DNA of 64,000 nucleotides from a virus, in IMG/VR virus record IMGVR_UViG_3300037294_000405, positions 62,001 through 126,000 of that record; one strand, 5' to 3'. Positions 19,070 to 27,499 of the stretch are shown here, piece after piece. Each line of letters begins with the position of its first letter. Position 1 is the stretch's first letter. Position numbers and translations under genes: made by a program. The notes under the pieces were generated by a model. The model was not told the origin of the DNA, searched no databases, and worked only from the letters and a program-made list of their open reading frames with translations.

Positions 19070-19720
19070 ATGAAGATTGCAAATATAGTATCAAACCAAA
19101 AGGTAAGTGTTTCAGAAGAATTTAATGTGGTGGTATCCATGGATGATATTATTCATGGATTACCTACATTAATAGTTGGTTTTGATTATGTTAATAAAAA
19201 TTATCCAAATTTTGATGTTATGGATAGAAAATTGGGTGAAAAACTATATTGGACACTTAAACGAACAGAAAAAAGAGATAAATATGAAGAAGATTTATCT
19301 TGGTTTATAAATAAAGTCCTTACCGACTTAATTTCAGATATAAGCTATGTTTTTGTTGACCCAATACAATATAATGCTAAAACTATTAGAAAAATAATTA
19401 GAAAATTCCATTCTATGGAAAATAAAATTACTTACCAAAATGGGCAAATGTTGTATGTTTACTCAGACAAAATTATTTTTGGTGTTGATTTAAAATTGTT
19501 AAAATATATTGGTTTAGATTATAGTAAAATAAAAGATAAAATAATTATAAAAAGCTCAGTCTTTTTGACCAATGATAAGATACTTATAGAATATAAAAAT
19601 ACCATCAATGAACTTGACAATCAAGTTAGATATATACCATATTTATATTCTATAACAAATGAACAAAACAATACTTCTAGCTTCATTCATATTCCCAGAG
19701 AGAGTGGAGTGGTTTCTTAG
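19070..19720 (+). CDS. Hypothetical 216-aa protein
   Basis: Not recognised. The start at 19070 is chosen over an in-frame upstream TTG because the promoter element at 19058-19065 overlaps that earlier region. The product opens MKIANIVSNQKVSVSEEFNV, is Lys/Ile-rich, and has alternating strand-like and helical segments (IHGLPTLIVGFDYVNKNYPN, DLSWFINKVLTDLISDISYV) but no catalytic motif I can name. Residues 85-160 hold DKIIFGVDLKLLKYIGLDYS. It overlaps the next gene by 62 bases in another frame, which suggests co-expression. It begins a four-gene block of unknown function between the tail and replication modules. Confidence 0.65.
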   Translation: MKIANIVSNQKVSVSEEFNVVVSMDDIIHGLPTLIVGFDYVNKNYPNFDVMDRKLGEKLYWTLKRTEKRDKYEEDLSWFINKVLTDLISDISYVFVDPIQYNAKTIRKIIRKFHSMENKITYQNGQMLYVYSDKIIFGVDLKLLKYIGLDYSKIKDKIIIKSSVFLTNDKILIEYKNTINELDNQVRYIPYLYSITNEQNNTSSFIHIPRESGVVS

Positions 19721-20060
19721 TTACCTAGACTCAAGATTTAAAGTTACTAAGGATAAAGTTTTCTGTTATAAAAATTTGGATGATGAGTCCAAATTAATTA
19801 TGACATTTAAAATATCAATACCAGAAGATAAACAATTAAACCTTAAAAATTTATTTACTAGTGCCGTCCCAATACATAAAAAAGGTGATGCTTTATACAC
19901 AATAAATGCTTTAAACAAACTAATCCAACAAAAATTTCCAGAATCAATTGGTAATATTGATAATAAATCGATAAAAATAGATTGGGAATTATATCAAAAC
20001 AAAATGATTCTTATTAATAATGGTGAACTCACTATTTTCAACATAAGTAGAGTTTTTTAA
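19659..20060 (+). CDS. Hypothetical 133-aa protein
   Basis: Not recognised. It starts inside the previous gene (62-base overlap). It opens MNKTILLASFIFPERVEWFL, then DSRFKVTKDKVFCYKNLDDE and a strand-rich core (KLIMTFKISIPED), a short helix (INALNKLIQQKFPES) and a final IDWELYQNKMILINNGELTI. The alternating pattern suggests a small alpha/beta protein. No signal peptide. Both this and the preceding product have coherent codon use in the overlap, so I keep both. Confidence 0.6.
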   Translation: MNKTILLASFIFPERVEWFLSYLDSRFKVTKDKVFCYKNLDDESKLIMTFKISIPEDKQLNLKNLFTSAVPIHKKGDALYTINALNKLIQQKFPESIGNIDNKSIKIDWELYQNKMILINNGELTIFNISRVF

Positions 20061-20071
20061 TGGTTTTGTGA

Positions 20072-20079
20072 TATTTATA
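20072..20079 (+). promoter_or_regulatory. TATTTATA motif, candidate late promoter
   Basis: GTGATATTTATA lies 32 bases before the ATG at 20112, in the gap after the 20060 stop; spacing is longer than at most sites. Confidence 0.35.
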
Positions 20080-20111
20080 TTAAAAAGATAATATTTACAA
20101 AAATATAAATC

Positions 20112-20303
20112 ATGGAAAATAAAGAAAACAAAAAAGAAGTTAGTAAATTAGATAAAGCCTTAGAAGGTTTTTTAAATACTGAAGGTCAAGACCCAAATTT
20201 AGATTGTAGTTCTGGTGTTTGTGTTATTAAAGGTGATAAAAGCCTTATTGAAAGAATTAATAAAAAAATAATAACAGAAGACGGAAGACAACTATTATTC
20301 TAA
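20112..20303 (+). CDS. Hypothetical 63-aa protein
   Basis: A small charged protein beginning MENKENKKEVSKLDKALEGF with a central CSSGVCVIKGDKSLIERINK segment holding two Cys five residues apart. No family recognised. Its TAA shares a base with the ATG of the next gene, so the two are probably translationally coupled. The TATTTATA motif upstream suggests late expression. Confidence 0.6.
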   Translation: MENKENKKEVSKLDKALEGFLNTEGQDPNLDCSSGVCVIKGDKSLIERINKKIITEDGRQLLF

Positions 20304-21058
20304 TGAGAAAAAATAAATTTAACCCAGAATTACTTAAAGAAGAATTGAAAAGATTCAAGGTACTTGAAAATTATGATTTCTATCATGAAGAAAAAAAAGA
20401 ACCAGAATATAATAGTGAAGCTCTTTTACTAGGTAATGATTTAGAAGAAGCTGAAGATGATGAAAACCTAAACAACTTACAACCAGCAGATGCTGAAGGT
20501 AACGGTGATGTAGACGCAAACGCTGCTGATGCTGTTGCTGGAGAGTTAGGTGTTGACTCTGAACCAACAGGTGATGAAGCGCCAGTTGGGGATATGCCAG
20601 AACCAGCTATTGAGGAACCAGCTATTGAGGAACCAGTAGATGATTCGGTTGAAGTAGACGTTACTTCTTTAGTGCAAGGTTCAGAAGAAGCTAAAGCAGC
20701 TGCTGATAATGCTAGTAAAAATTCAGAAATGTTATTGAATAAATTATCTGATTTAGAAGCACGTATAGCTAGAATGGATTCTGTTTCTGCTAAGATTGAA
20801 GATTTAGAAAAAGAAATAGTCAAAAGAAACCCAACACCTGTTGAAAAATTAGAAATGCGTTCGTTGAGTTCATTCCCTTACAGTCAGAAATTAACTGATT
20901 ATTGGGCAGATAAAGAAGGGGCATATGATGTAATGGGTAATGATAAAAAAGAAGAATACGTATTGAAACAAGATGACGTTGATTATGATTACAGTGAACC
21001 AAACATCAAAAAAAGTTTTACTGTTAACACAAACGAATTTGAAGAAGAAGACATCTAA
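20303..21058 (+). CDS. Acidic 251-aa protein, possible virion or scaffold component
   Basis: Not recognised by name. The N-terminal 25 residues are basic and amphipathic (NPELLKEELKRFKVLENYDF). Residues 40-125 are extremely acidic with Ala, Pro and Glu, including a direct PAIEEPAIEEP duplication. Residues 130-175 are a probable coiled coil (KLSDLEARIARMDSVSAKIE). The C-terminus is conserved-looking (MRSLSSFPYSQKLTDYW) and again acidic. Acidic, coiled-coil proteins with a short basic N-terminus resemble core or scaffold proteins of T4-like proheads, but that is only inference. A strong terminator follows. Confidence 0.6.
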   Translation: MRKNKFNPELLKEELKRFKVLENYDFYHEEKKEPEYNSEALLLGNDLEEAEDDENLNNLQPADAEGNGDVDANAADAVAGELGVDSEPTGDEAPVGDMPEPAIEEPAIEEPVDDSVEVDVTSLVQGSEEAKAAADNASKNSEMLLNKLSDLEARIARMDSVSAKIEDLEKEIVKRNPTPVEKLEMRSLSSFPYSQKLTDYWADKEGAYDVMGNDKKEEYVLKQDDVDYDYSEPNIKKSFTVNTNEFEEEDI

Positions 21059-21078
21059 AACAAAACAAATATACTTAT

Positions 21079-21105
21079 AAAGACCCTATTTTAGGGTCTT
21101 TTTTG
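21079..21105 (+). terminator. Rho-independent terminator before the gp32 region
   Basis: AAAGACCCTA pairs with TAGGGTCTTT across a TTT loop, followed by T residues. Confidence 0.88.
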
Positions 21106-21134
21106 TTTTATTACAATAAATGTTATTTTTTTTG

Positions 21135-21165
21135 TTGCATATACAGTAAAATCTTCGTACCTTTG
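21135..21165 (+). promoter_or_regulatory. Host-type promoter TTG-N20-TACCTTTG
   Basis: TTG at 21135 and TACCTTTG at 21158 are 20 bases apart. It lies upstream of a second promoter for the SSB gene. A 10-codon reading frame (21175-21207) follows directly and may be a leader peptide or chance. Confidence 0.65.
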
Positions 21166-21242
21166 TATAAAATTATGTGTTTATGGTTTCTTTATTTAGA
21201 AAAATAATTTAACAATATACCTTAATTTAGGGTTAAAAGCTA

Positions 21243-21273
21243 TTGACTTTTCACCTAAAAGTTACTATATTTG
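21243..21273 (+). promoter_or_regulatory. Host-type promoter TTGAC-N18-TATATTTG for SSB gene
   Basis: TTGAC at 21243 and TATATTTG at 21266 (20 bases from TTG to TA). It lies 54 bases before the gp32-like start, giving a short AT-rich leader. Confidence 0.75.
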
Positions 21274-21327
21274 TATAACAATTTAAAAGAAAATAAATAA
21301 CGTAAATATATAAAACAAGAAAAAAAA

Positions 21328-22218
21328 ATGACTACAGAAAACAACACATTAGACGCTATGCTTGCGCAGTATGAAAAAAACAATGCTCCAAGACCAGTAA
21401 AAACTGAAGCTAAGGTTTATGACCTTAAAAACTACTTTAATACTTATATTAAAGAAGGTATTGATAAAGCAACTAAGCAAATTAGAATTCTTCCAACAAA
21501 TGATGGTTCTACACCAATTGTGGAAATACACACCCATAAAGTTCAACTGGACGGTGAGTGGAAAACATTCGCATGTTTAAAACATGAAAAAGGTGAGGCT
21601 TGTCCTTTTTGTGAAGCTCGTGAGGCTCTATTATCGACAGGTAAAGATTCTGATAAAGAACTAGCTAAAAAATACAACGCACGTAAAATGTATGTGGTTA
21701 AAGTAATTGACAGAGAACGTGAAGATGAAGGCGTTAAATTCTGGAGATTTAACCATGATTACCGTAAAGAGGGTATCTATGATAAAATCATTGGTGTTCT
21801 TAATGCAATCAAAAAAGACGTTACAAACGCAGAAAATGGTCGTGATTTATTATTAACCATTAACAGAAACATGAATAGCATAGTTGTGTCGGGTGTCGCC
21901 TCACTTGACCCTTCTACGTTATCAGAAGACCAAGAATTAAAAGACTTGTGGTTGTCTGATTCTAGAGTATGGGAAGACGTTTATTCGGTAAGAACTTACG
22001 ATTACTTAGAAATTATAGTTAAAGGTGGAATTCCAGTATGGGATAAAGAAGAGAGAAAATTTGTTGCTAAAGAAGCATTAACCTCTGAAAACCCTAACGC
22101 TACTTTAGAGGCTGAGTTAACAATGGGTGTTGAGAACATCAAAGCTAACTTACAAGTTGCTGAAACTGCTGAAACTTCTTCTACTACTACTGAAGAAGAA
22201 GATGACTTACCTTTCTAA
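21328..22218 (+). CDS. Single-stranded DNA-binding protein (gp32-like)
   Basis: 296 aa, the size of T4 gp32. The core shows KQIRILPTNDG, HTHKVQLDGEWKTFACLKH and a zinc site made by Cys/His in CLKHEKGEACPFC (about residues 82-96), then KKYNARKMYVVKVIDRE. It would coat single strands during replication and recombination and recruit partner proteins. The C-terminal 25 residues are Thr/Glu-rich and end EEEDDLPF, which mimics the DDDIPF tip of bacterial SSB rather than the T4 gp32 tail. Two host-type promoters precede the gene and a terminator follows, so it is probably its own strongly expressed unit. Confidence 0.88.
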   Translation: MTTENNTLDAMLAQYEKNNAPRPVKTEAKVYDLKNYFNTYIKEGIDKATKQIRILPTNDGSTPIVEIHTHKVQLDGEWKTFACLKHEKGEACPFCEAREALLSTGKDSDKELAKKYNARKMYVVKVIDREREDEGVKFWRFNHDYRKEGIYDKIIGVLNAIKKDVTNAENGRDLLLTINRNMNSIVVSGVASLDPSTLSEDQELKDLWLSDSRVWEDVYSVRTYDYLEIIVKGGIPVWDKEERKFVAKEALTSENPNATLEAELTMGVENIKANLQVAETAETSSTTTEEEDDLPF

Positions 22219-22236
22219 TTTAAAATTAAACAAAAC

Positions 22237-22266
22237 AAAAAGAGGTGAGGAATTACCTCTTTTTTG
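22237..22266 (+). terminator. Rho-independent terminator after SSB gene
   Basis: AAAAAGAGGT pairs with ACCTCTTTTT across an 8-base loop, followed by T residues. Confidence 0.85.
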
Positions 22267-22304
22267 TTCTAAAATAATAAACAAACAAATAAAATTTATA
22301 ATAA

Positions 22305-23417
22305 ATGGCGACAAAACCACAAAAAAAAACAATTGAAAAAAAAGAATTTGATAATAAATCTATGAAAGCGTCATTAGGTTTAGGTGGTCAAATCGTTAAA
22401 GAAAAAGAATTAGCTTGGATTCCGTTTAAAAAAGCGTTCCACGATGCCGTAGGTCTTCCAGGGGTTCCACGTGGTTATACCTCACAATTTAGAGGTTTCT
22501 CGGATGTAGGTAAATCAACTAGTATTTACGAAACAATTTCTGGTGCTCAAAAATTGGGTGACTATATTGTAATATTTGACACAGAAGGAAGTTTTAGTTG
22601 GGAACACGCACGATTAGTTGGGTTTAAGTATACTGAAGTTTGCGATGAAGAAACTGGTGAGGTGATTGATTATGAAGGTGAAGATTTCCTTTATTTAGGT
22701 GGAATGGATTTAGTTAGTATGTATCAAAATTTTGACTACAAATCTGGTAAGCTGACAACATCACCACAACGTTACATTCCAGTCGTTGAAGATGTTGCAC
22801 ATGCAATGAATGACCTTATGGATAAGCAAATGAGAGGTGAATTAAATAGAAATATTACGTTCCTTTGGGATTCAATTGGTTCTATTGGTTGCTACGAAGG
22901 TGCTGTTTCAAACACAAACAACAACCAATGGACTGCTGGTGCGTTAAAAAGAGCTTTTGAGTCAATTCTAAACTTTAGAATTCCAGCTTCTAGAAGAGAA
23001 GACGCTCCTTTTATAAATACATTTGTCGCTGTGCAAAAAATCTGGTTAAGACCAAATGCCGTAGGTCAACCAACTGTTATGCACAATGGTGGTGAAGGTT
23101 TCAAATATGGTGTTAGACTCATTTTTCACATGGGTGGTATGACAACATCTTCAGCGAAAAAATTGGATGCGGTAAACGCTGGTAGAAGTTACCAATTTGG
23201 TGTTATGACTGACATAAAATGTGTTAAAAATCACGTAAATGGAATCGAACAAATGGGTTCTATCTGCTCAACACCACATGGGTTTGTGAACCCAACTGAA
23301 AAAAACGATTACGTTAAAGCAAACAAAGATTTCATTAACCAAAAGTTAGGTACATCATTTGATGATTTTGATGTTAAAGAAATCGCTTTAGATGCTGATG
23401 CATACGAAAAAGATTAA
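22305..23417 (+). CDS. RecA-type recombinase (UvsX-like)
   Basis: 370 aa. A Walker A motif, GFSDVGKST, lies at about residues 64-72, followed by YIVIFDTEGSFSWEHARLVG, and a Walker B-like NITFLWDSIGSIG near residue 190. The layout matches the phage UvsX/RecA group, which forms filaments on gp32-coated single strands and drives strand exchange and recombination-dependent replication. It follows the gp32-like gene as expected for partner functions. The C-terminal part (HGFVNPTEKNDYVKANKDF) is typical of the marine and Bacteroidota T4-like versions as far as I recall. No irregularity seen. Confidence 0.82.
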   Translation: MATKPQKKTIEKKEFDNKSMKASLGLGGQIVKEKELAWIPFKKAFHDAVGLPGVPRGYTSQFRGFSDVGKSTSIYETISGAQKLGDYIVIFDTEGSFSWEHARLVGFKYTEVCDEETGEVIDYEGEDFLYLGGMDLVSMYQNFDYKSGKLTTSPQRYIPVVEDVAHAMNDLMDKQMRGELNRNITFLWDSIGSIGCYEGAVSNTNNNQWTAGALKRAFESILNFRIPASRREDAPFINTFVAVQKIWLRPNAVGQPTVMHNGGEGFKYGVRLIFHMGGMTTSSAKKLDAVNAGRSYQFGVMTDIKCVKNHVNGIEQMGSICSTPHGFVNPTEKNDYVKANKDFINQKLGTSFDDFDVKEIALDADAYEKD

Positions 23418-23448
23418 ATCTATTTATTAACCCTTTAAATGTTCTAAT

Positions 23449-24501
23449 ATGAACAAAAGACCACCACGTAATGGTGAAATTATTTTAAAAACACAAAATA
23501 CATTATTGGTAGATGGAAACGCCCTGTTTAAGACAGGGTTTTTCGGAGCCAAAAGTCAATATAACCAACACGGTAATCATGTTGGTGGTATTTATCAATT
23601 CCTTACTACACTTAGAATGATATTAGACGATGATTTATATCATAGGGTCTATGTTTTTTGGGACGGTAACTTTAGTGGTAAGTTAAGATATGAAATTTAC
23701 GAACCATACAAAAGCGGTAGAGGTAAGGATTATAAAAACGGTACCCAACCTATTGATGAGTCTGAATTATTACAAAGAGAAATTGTTTGGGAATATCTAA
23801 ATGAAATGTATATTAGACAATTAAAAGATGAAATAATTGAGGGTGACGACTTCATAGCTTACTATTGTTTAACGAAAAAAGAAAACGAGAAAATAACTAT
23901 CATGACTAATGATAGGGATATGGCACAGTTAATTCAAGAAAATATTAAAGTTTATTTTCTAGATTTGAAGAAATATGTTGATAATGTCAACTTTTCTTCG
24001 TATTTTTGTTATCATTATGAAAATGCAGCGTTGATAAAAACAATGACTGGTGATTCAAGTGATAGTATCAAGGGTATAAAAGGTTTAGGTGAAACAACAC
24101 TAATATCATTATTTCCAGAATTGACACAAAGAAAAGTAAGTTTAACCGAAATTTTAGAAAATGCAAAAAAACAACAAGAACAAAGATTAGTCGATAAGAA
24201 AAAACCACTTAAAGTATTGGATAATATTATCAATGCTGTTACTGAAGGTGTACAAGGTGAAAAAGTTTACGAAATAAATGAAAAATTAGTTAACTTAAGA
24301 AAACCTATGATGACCGAAGATGGTATAAGAAATTTAGAAGAGTTAATTGACGGAACCCTAGACTCATCGGGTAGAGACTTAAAAAACGTTCTAATATACA
24401 TGAAAAGAGATGGGATTGATAAAACTATAGGCGAATACAGGTATCCAGAATATCTTATACCCTTTAAAAACTTAATAGCTAGAGAAAAACTAATATTTTA
24501 A
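23449..24501 (+). CDS. 5'-3' exonuclease / FEN-like nuclease (RNase H of T4 type)
   Basis: 350 aa. The N-terminal LLVDGNALFKTGFFG, VYVFWDGNFSGKLR, EPYKSGRGKDYKNG and IMTNDRDMAQL motifs carry the acidic metal ligands of the PIN/FEN superfamily. Residues about 195-225 (MTGDSSDSIKGIKGLGETTL) are the helix-hairpin-helix DNA-binding part. In T4 the related Rnh removes RNA primers from lagging-strand fragments. It lies between recombinase and helicase genes, so a replication role fits. The start at 23449 has no upstream rival. The C-terminal 100 residues are less conserved. Confidence 0.82.
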   Translation: MNKRPPRNGEIILKTQNTLLVDGNALFKTGFFGAKSQYNQHGNHVGGIYQFLTTLRMILDDDLYHRVYVFWDGNFSGKLRYEIYEPYKSGRGKDYKNGTQPIDESELLQREIVWEYLNEMYIRQLKDEIIEGDDFIAYYCLTKKENEKITIMTNDRDMAQLIQENIKVYFLDLKKYVDNVNFSSYFCYHYENAALIKTMTGDSSDSIKGIKGLGETTLISLFPELTQRKVSLTEILENAKKQQEQRLVDKKKPLKVLDNIINAVTEGVQGEKVYEINEKLVNLRKPMMTEDGIRNLEELIDGTLDSSGRDLKNVLIYMKRDGIDKTIGEYRYPEYLIPFKNLIAREKLIF

Positions 24502-24515
24502 AAAAAAACAACTAT

Positions 24516-25013
24516 ATGAACGCAAAAGAAAAAACAACCGCACCAATTATGAAAAAAATAGAAGAACAAAGATTTGAATTCGTACTTTATATTAATAATA
24601 ACATCATTTGTCAAAGATATTTCCATATTTTTGATTTTAACGAGGACTCAATCAATTCGCTAGATATTAAAGAAATGGTTGATGAAATTGCTGGTATGAA
24701 CAAGGGTGAATTTGGTACGTTAGGTATCATACCTAATTATTTAAAAAGAAAATCAATGCAGTACCTTTGGGAAAATTATAACCCATACTTTGTACAAACA
24801 GATGAATCTTATAGAGCACCAGCCAAAAAAGGTGACGAGTTTCAATTTGAATTTAAGGTCGATAAAAGAGTCGTTGTGTCAGCACAATTTTCAAACGAAT
24901 TTTTTACTTTAAACCCTAGGGTTAGTGTTGATATTAGAGAAGTTATCCCAGAAATTATGTCTGAGATTAGACAAACAACTAGTAGAAATAAATATTCAAT
25001 GGTGACAGTTTAA
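24516..25013 (+). CDS. Hypothetical 165-aa protein in replication operon
   Basis: Not recognised. It begins 15 bases after the exonuclease stop. The sequence has a beta start (QRFEFVLYINNNIICQRYFH), a helical centre (SLDIKEMVDEIAGMNKGEFG, IPNYLKRKSMQYLWENYNPY) and a beta-rich end (FQFEFKVDKRVVVSAQF, NPRVSVDIREVIPEIMSEIR). No catalytic residues stand out. The position just before the gp41-like helicase is where a helicase loader could lie, but the sequence gives no support for that and I do not claim it. Confidence 0.6.
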   Translation: MNAKEKTTAPIMKKIEEQRFEFVLYINNNIICQRYFHIFDFNEDSINSLDIKEMVDEIAGMNKGEFGTLGIIPNYLKRKSMQYLWENYNPYFVQTDESYRAPAKKGDEFQFEFKVDKRVVVSAQFSNEFFTLNPRVSVDIREVIPEIMSEIRQTTSRNKYSMVTV

Positions 25014-25067
25014 TAATTATCATTAAATATTTATTATAACACAGGTGAAAAAAAATATAAAAATAGA

Positions 25068-26471
25068 ATGGCAAAAATAGATAAAAATAATTTCGGTTAT
25101 TTAGGATACGACTACCAATTAAGGCTTATAGCACAATTTTTAACGGATAGAAAGTTTGCAAATTCTATATTAGATATCGTTGACCCAAACTACTTTGAAG
25201 ACCAGTATTTGCGAGTAATCGCTGCAACAATAAAAGATGCAAAGGCTACTGATGACATCGTTCCAGATGTTGGTAGCCTTGAATTCAGATTACTAGAAGA
25301 TGTTAAGGACGAATACCAAAGAAAATATGTTATCAGTCAACTACGTAAAATCCAAGAAGCTGACTTGAATGATACCTTGAAAGTCCAAGATATGGCGATG
25401 AGGTTTTGTAAACAACAAGAAATGAGAAAATCGATGATGCAAGTTAATAAAATCATCGAACGAGGTAACCTTGAAGATTACGAACAAGTTGAAGCTATTA
25501 TAAGGAAAGCACTTGAGCATGGTGATGCTAAAGATGATGGTATTAACGTTTTTGATGGTATAGAACATGTTTTAATTGATGATTTTAGAAAACCAATTGC
25601 TACTGGAATAAAAGGATTAGATGAAGTCATGGATGGTGGGTTATCCAGAGGTGAGTTAGCAGTAATATTAGCACCATTCGGTGTTGGTAAAACAACCATG
25701 ATGACAAAATTAGCTAACACCGCAATGGCAGATGGTTATAAAGTTTTACAAATATTTTTCGAAGACAACCCAAAAGTTATCCAAAGAAAACATTTAGCTT
25801 GTTCTTCTGGATATGAACTAAATAGTTTAAGCTTACACAAAGAAGAAATATTTGAAATTGTTGCAAAATTACCTCATGAAAACCTTAAACTTAAAAAGTT
25901 CTCTAGTGATGGTACTACAATTCCAATTATTAGACAACACATTAGAAAGTTGATAGCGCAAGGTTTTAGACCAGATATAGTTTTATTAGATTATATTGAT
26001 TGTGTTGAACCATCAAGAAAATTTGATGATATTAACGCTGGTGAAGGTAGTGTTATGCGACAATTTGAAACACTTTTATCTGAATTAGATATAGCTGGAT
26101 GGACGGCTGTTCAAGGTAATAGAAGCTCTATTTCGGCTGATGTGGTTGAAGCTAACCAAATAGGTGGTTCAATTAAAAAAGGCCAAATTGGTCACTTTAT
26201 TGTGTCTATAGCGAAAAACTTAGACCAAAAAGAAGCTAGTACTGCGACAATGGCGATACTTAAATCTCGTTTTGGTAAGGATGGTCTCATCTTTCAAGAT
26301 ATTAGATTTGATAACGCAAGAATTCAAATAGATATGGGTCAAAGTAAAGGTGCCAGAACTCAAACGGAACATAAGACTGATAAAGAAGAAGTTAACCAAA
26401 ATAGAGTTAACACAGTATTAGCGGCTGCTCAAAACAGAAACACTATATTGAATAATCCAACTCAAAGATAG
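25068..26471 (+). CDS. Replicative DNA helicase (DnaB/gp41-like)
   Basis: 467 aa. The N-terminal domain (GYDYQLRLIAQFLTDRKFAN, VDPNYFEDQYLRVIAATIKD) is the DnaB-type helical domain. The RecA-like motor has Walker A APFGVGKTTM near residue 203, LQIFFEDNPKVIQRKHLA, and Walker B PDIVLLDYIDCVEP, then a conserved AVQGNRSSIS segment. The enzyme would unwind the fork 5'-3' as a hexamer with the primase encoded at 58116. The C-terminal 35 residues are Asn/Gln-rich and likely disordered. The stop is TAG, followed at once by a pentanucleotide repeat. Confidence 0.88.
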   Translation: MAKIDKNNFGYLGYDYQLRLIAQFLTDRKFANSILDIVDPNYFEDQYLRVIAATIKDAKATDDIVPDVGSLEFRLLEDVKDEYQRKYVISQLRKIQEADLNDTLKVQDMAMRFCKQQEMRKSMMQVNKIIERGNLEDYEQVEAIIRKALEHGDAKDDGINVFDGIEHVLIDDFRKPIATGIKGLDEVMDGGLSRGELAVILAPFGVGKTTMMTKLANTAMADGYKVLQIFFEDNPKVIQRKHLACSSGYELNSLSLHKEEIFEIVAKLPHENLKLKKFSSDGTTIPIIRQHIRKLIAQGFRPDIVLLDYIDCVEPSRKFDDINAGEGSVMRQFETLLSELDIAGWTAVQGNRSSISADVVEANQIGGSIKKGQIGHFIVSIAKNLDQKEASTATMAILKSRFGKDGLIFQDIRFDNARIQIDMGQSKGARTQTEHKTDKEEVNQNRVNTVLAAAQNRNTILNNPTQR

Positions 26472-26474
26472 CGC

Positions 26475-26509
26475 AAAATAAAATAAAATAAAATAAAATA
26501 AAATAAAAT
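26475..26509 (+). repeat. (AAAAT)7 pentanucleotide repeat
   Basis: Seven exact copies of AAAAT lie between the helicase and nrdB genes, 20 bases before the nrdB start. Such tracts vary in length by slippage and could alter expression of nrdB; no evidence beyond position. Confidence 0.9.
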
Positions 26510-26528
26510 AACTATTTAATAAAAAAAA

Positions 26529-27482
26529 ATGACTGAACCAATATTAACTAACAACCCAAACAGATTTGTACTTTTCCCTATTGAACACCAAGATATTTGG
26601 GATTTGTATGAAACACAATTAAGCGCTATGTGGACAACTCAAGAAGTTGATTTATCTAAAGACATTGACCACTGGAATAATAAACTAACTGAAAAGGAAA
26701 GATTTTTTGTTAAAAACGTGTTAGCCTTCTTTGCTGCCAGTGATGGTATAGTGAATGAAAATCTAGCTATAAATTTCTTAAATGAGGTTCAATACACCGA
26801 AGCAAAGTTTTTTTATGGTTTTCAAATTATGATGGAAAACATACATAGTCAAATGTATTCCTTACTTATTGATACATACATTAAAGACACTAAAGAAAGA
26901 CAAGAATGCTTTAATGCTATTGAATACATGCCACCAGTTAAGAAAAAAGCTGAATGGGCGTTAAAATGGATTGAATCTGAATCTTTTGTTGAGAGATTAA
27001 TAGCCTTTGTTGCTGTAGAAGGTATTTTCTTTTCTGGTTCTTTCTGTAGTATTTTTTATTTAAAATCTAGGGGTTTAATGCCAGGTTTATGTGATTCAAA
27101 TACATTCATTTCTAGAGATGAAGCTATGCACGCTGATTTTGCCATTCATTTGTTAAATAACCATATAGTTGACAAACCATCTAAAGAAAGAATTAAAGAA
27201 ATTTTCTTATCTGCTTTAGAGATTGAGAAAGAATTTATTACCGAATCATTACCAGTTTCGCTTATTGGTATGAACTCTAATGTTATGAAACAATATTTAG
27301 AGTTTGTTGTTGATGGTTTATTACAACAATTAGAGTGTGATAAAGAATTTAATAGTAAAAACCCTTTTGAGTTTATGAATCAAATTGCTTTAAAAACAAA
27401 GGCAAATTTTTTCGAGGGTCGTTCAACGGAATATAAATCAGCTGATTTAAGTGGGCCAATCTCATTTGATGAAGAAATTTAA
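26529..27482 (+). CDS. nrdB: Ribonucleotide reductase class I small subunit
   Basis: 317 aa. It holds the diiron-tyrosyl radical cofactor that the large subunit needs to reduce ribonucleotides. Ligand motifs are visible: [44 protein letters not shown] and [14 protein letters not shown]. The [16 protein letters not shown] block and [12 protein letters not shown] are of the eukaryotic and Bacteroidota R2 type rather than the E. coli type. The C-terminal tail GPISFDEEI resembles the tail that docks on NrdA. It lies directly upstream of nrdA. Confidence 0.93.
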   Translation: MTEPILTNNPNRFVLFPIEHQDIWDLYETQLSAMWTTQEVDLSKDIDHWNNKLTEKERFFVKNVLAFFAASDGIVNENLAINFLNEVQYTEAKFFYGFQIMMENIHSQMYSLLIDTYIKDTKERQECFNAIEYMPPVKKKAEWALKWIESESFVERLIAFVAVEGIFFSGSFCSIFYLKSRGLMPGLCDSNTFISRDEAMHADFAIHLLNNHIVDKPSKERIKEIFLSALEIEKEFITESLPVSLIGMNSNVMKQYLEFVVDGLLQQLECDKEFNSKNPFEFMNQIALKTKANFFEGRSTEYKSADLSGPISFDEEI

Positions 27483-27499
27483 CATTAATAAATAAAAAT

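Noticed and set aside
20383-20823. 146-aa Ser/Ala-rich minus-strand frame opposite the acidic protein
   Set aside because: It is the antisense of repetitive Glu/Ala/Pro codons; composition is artificial and no start signal is present.
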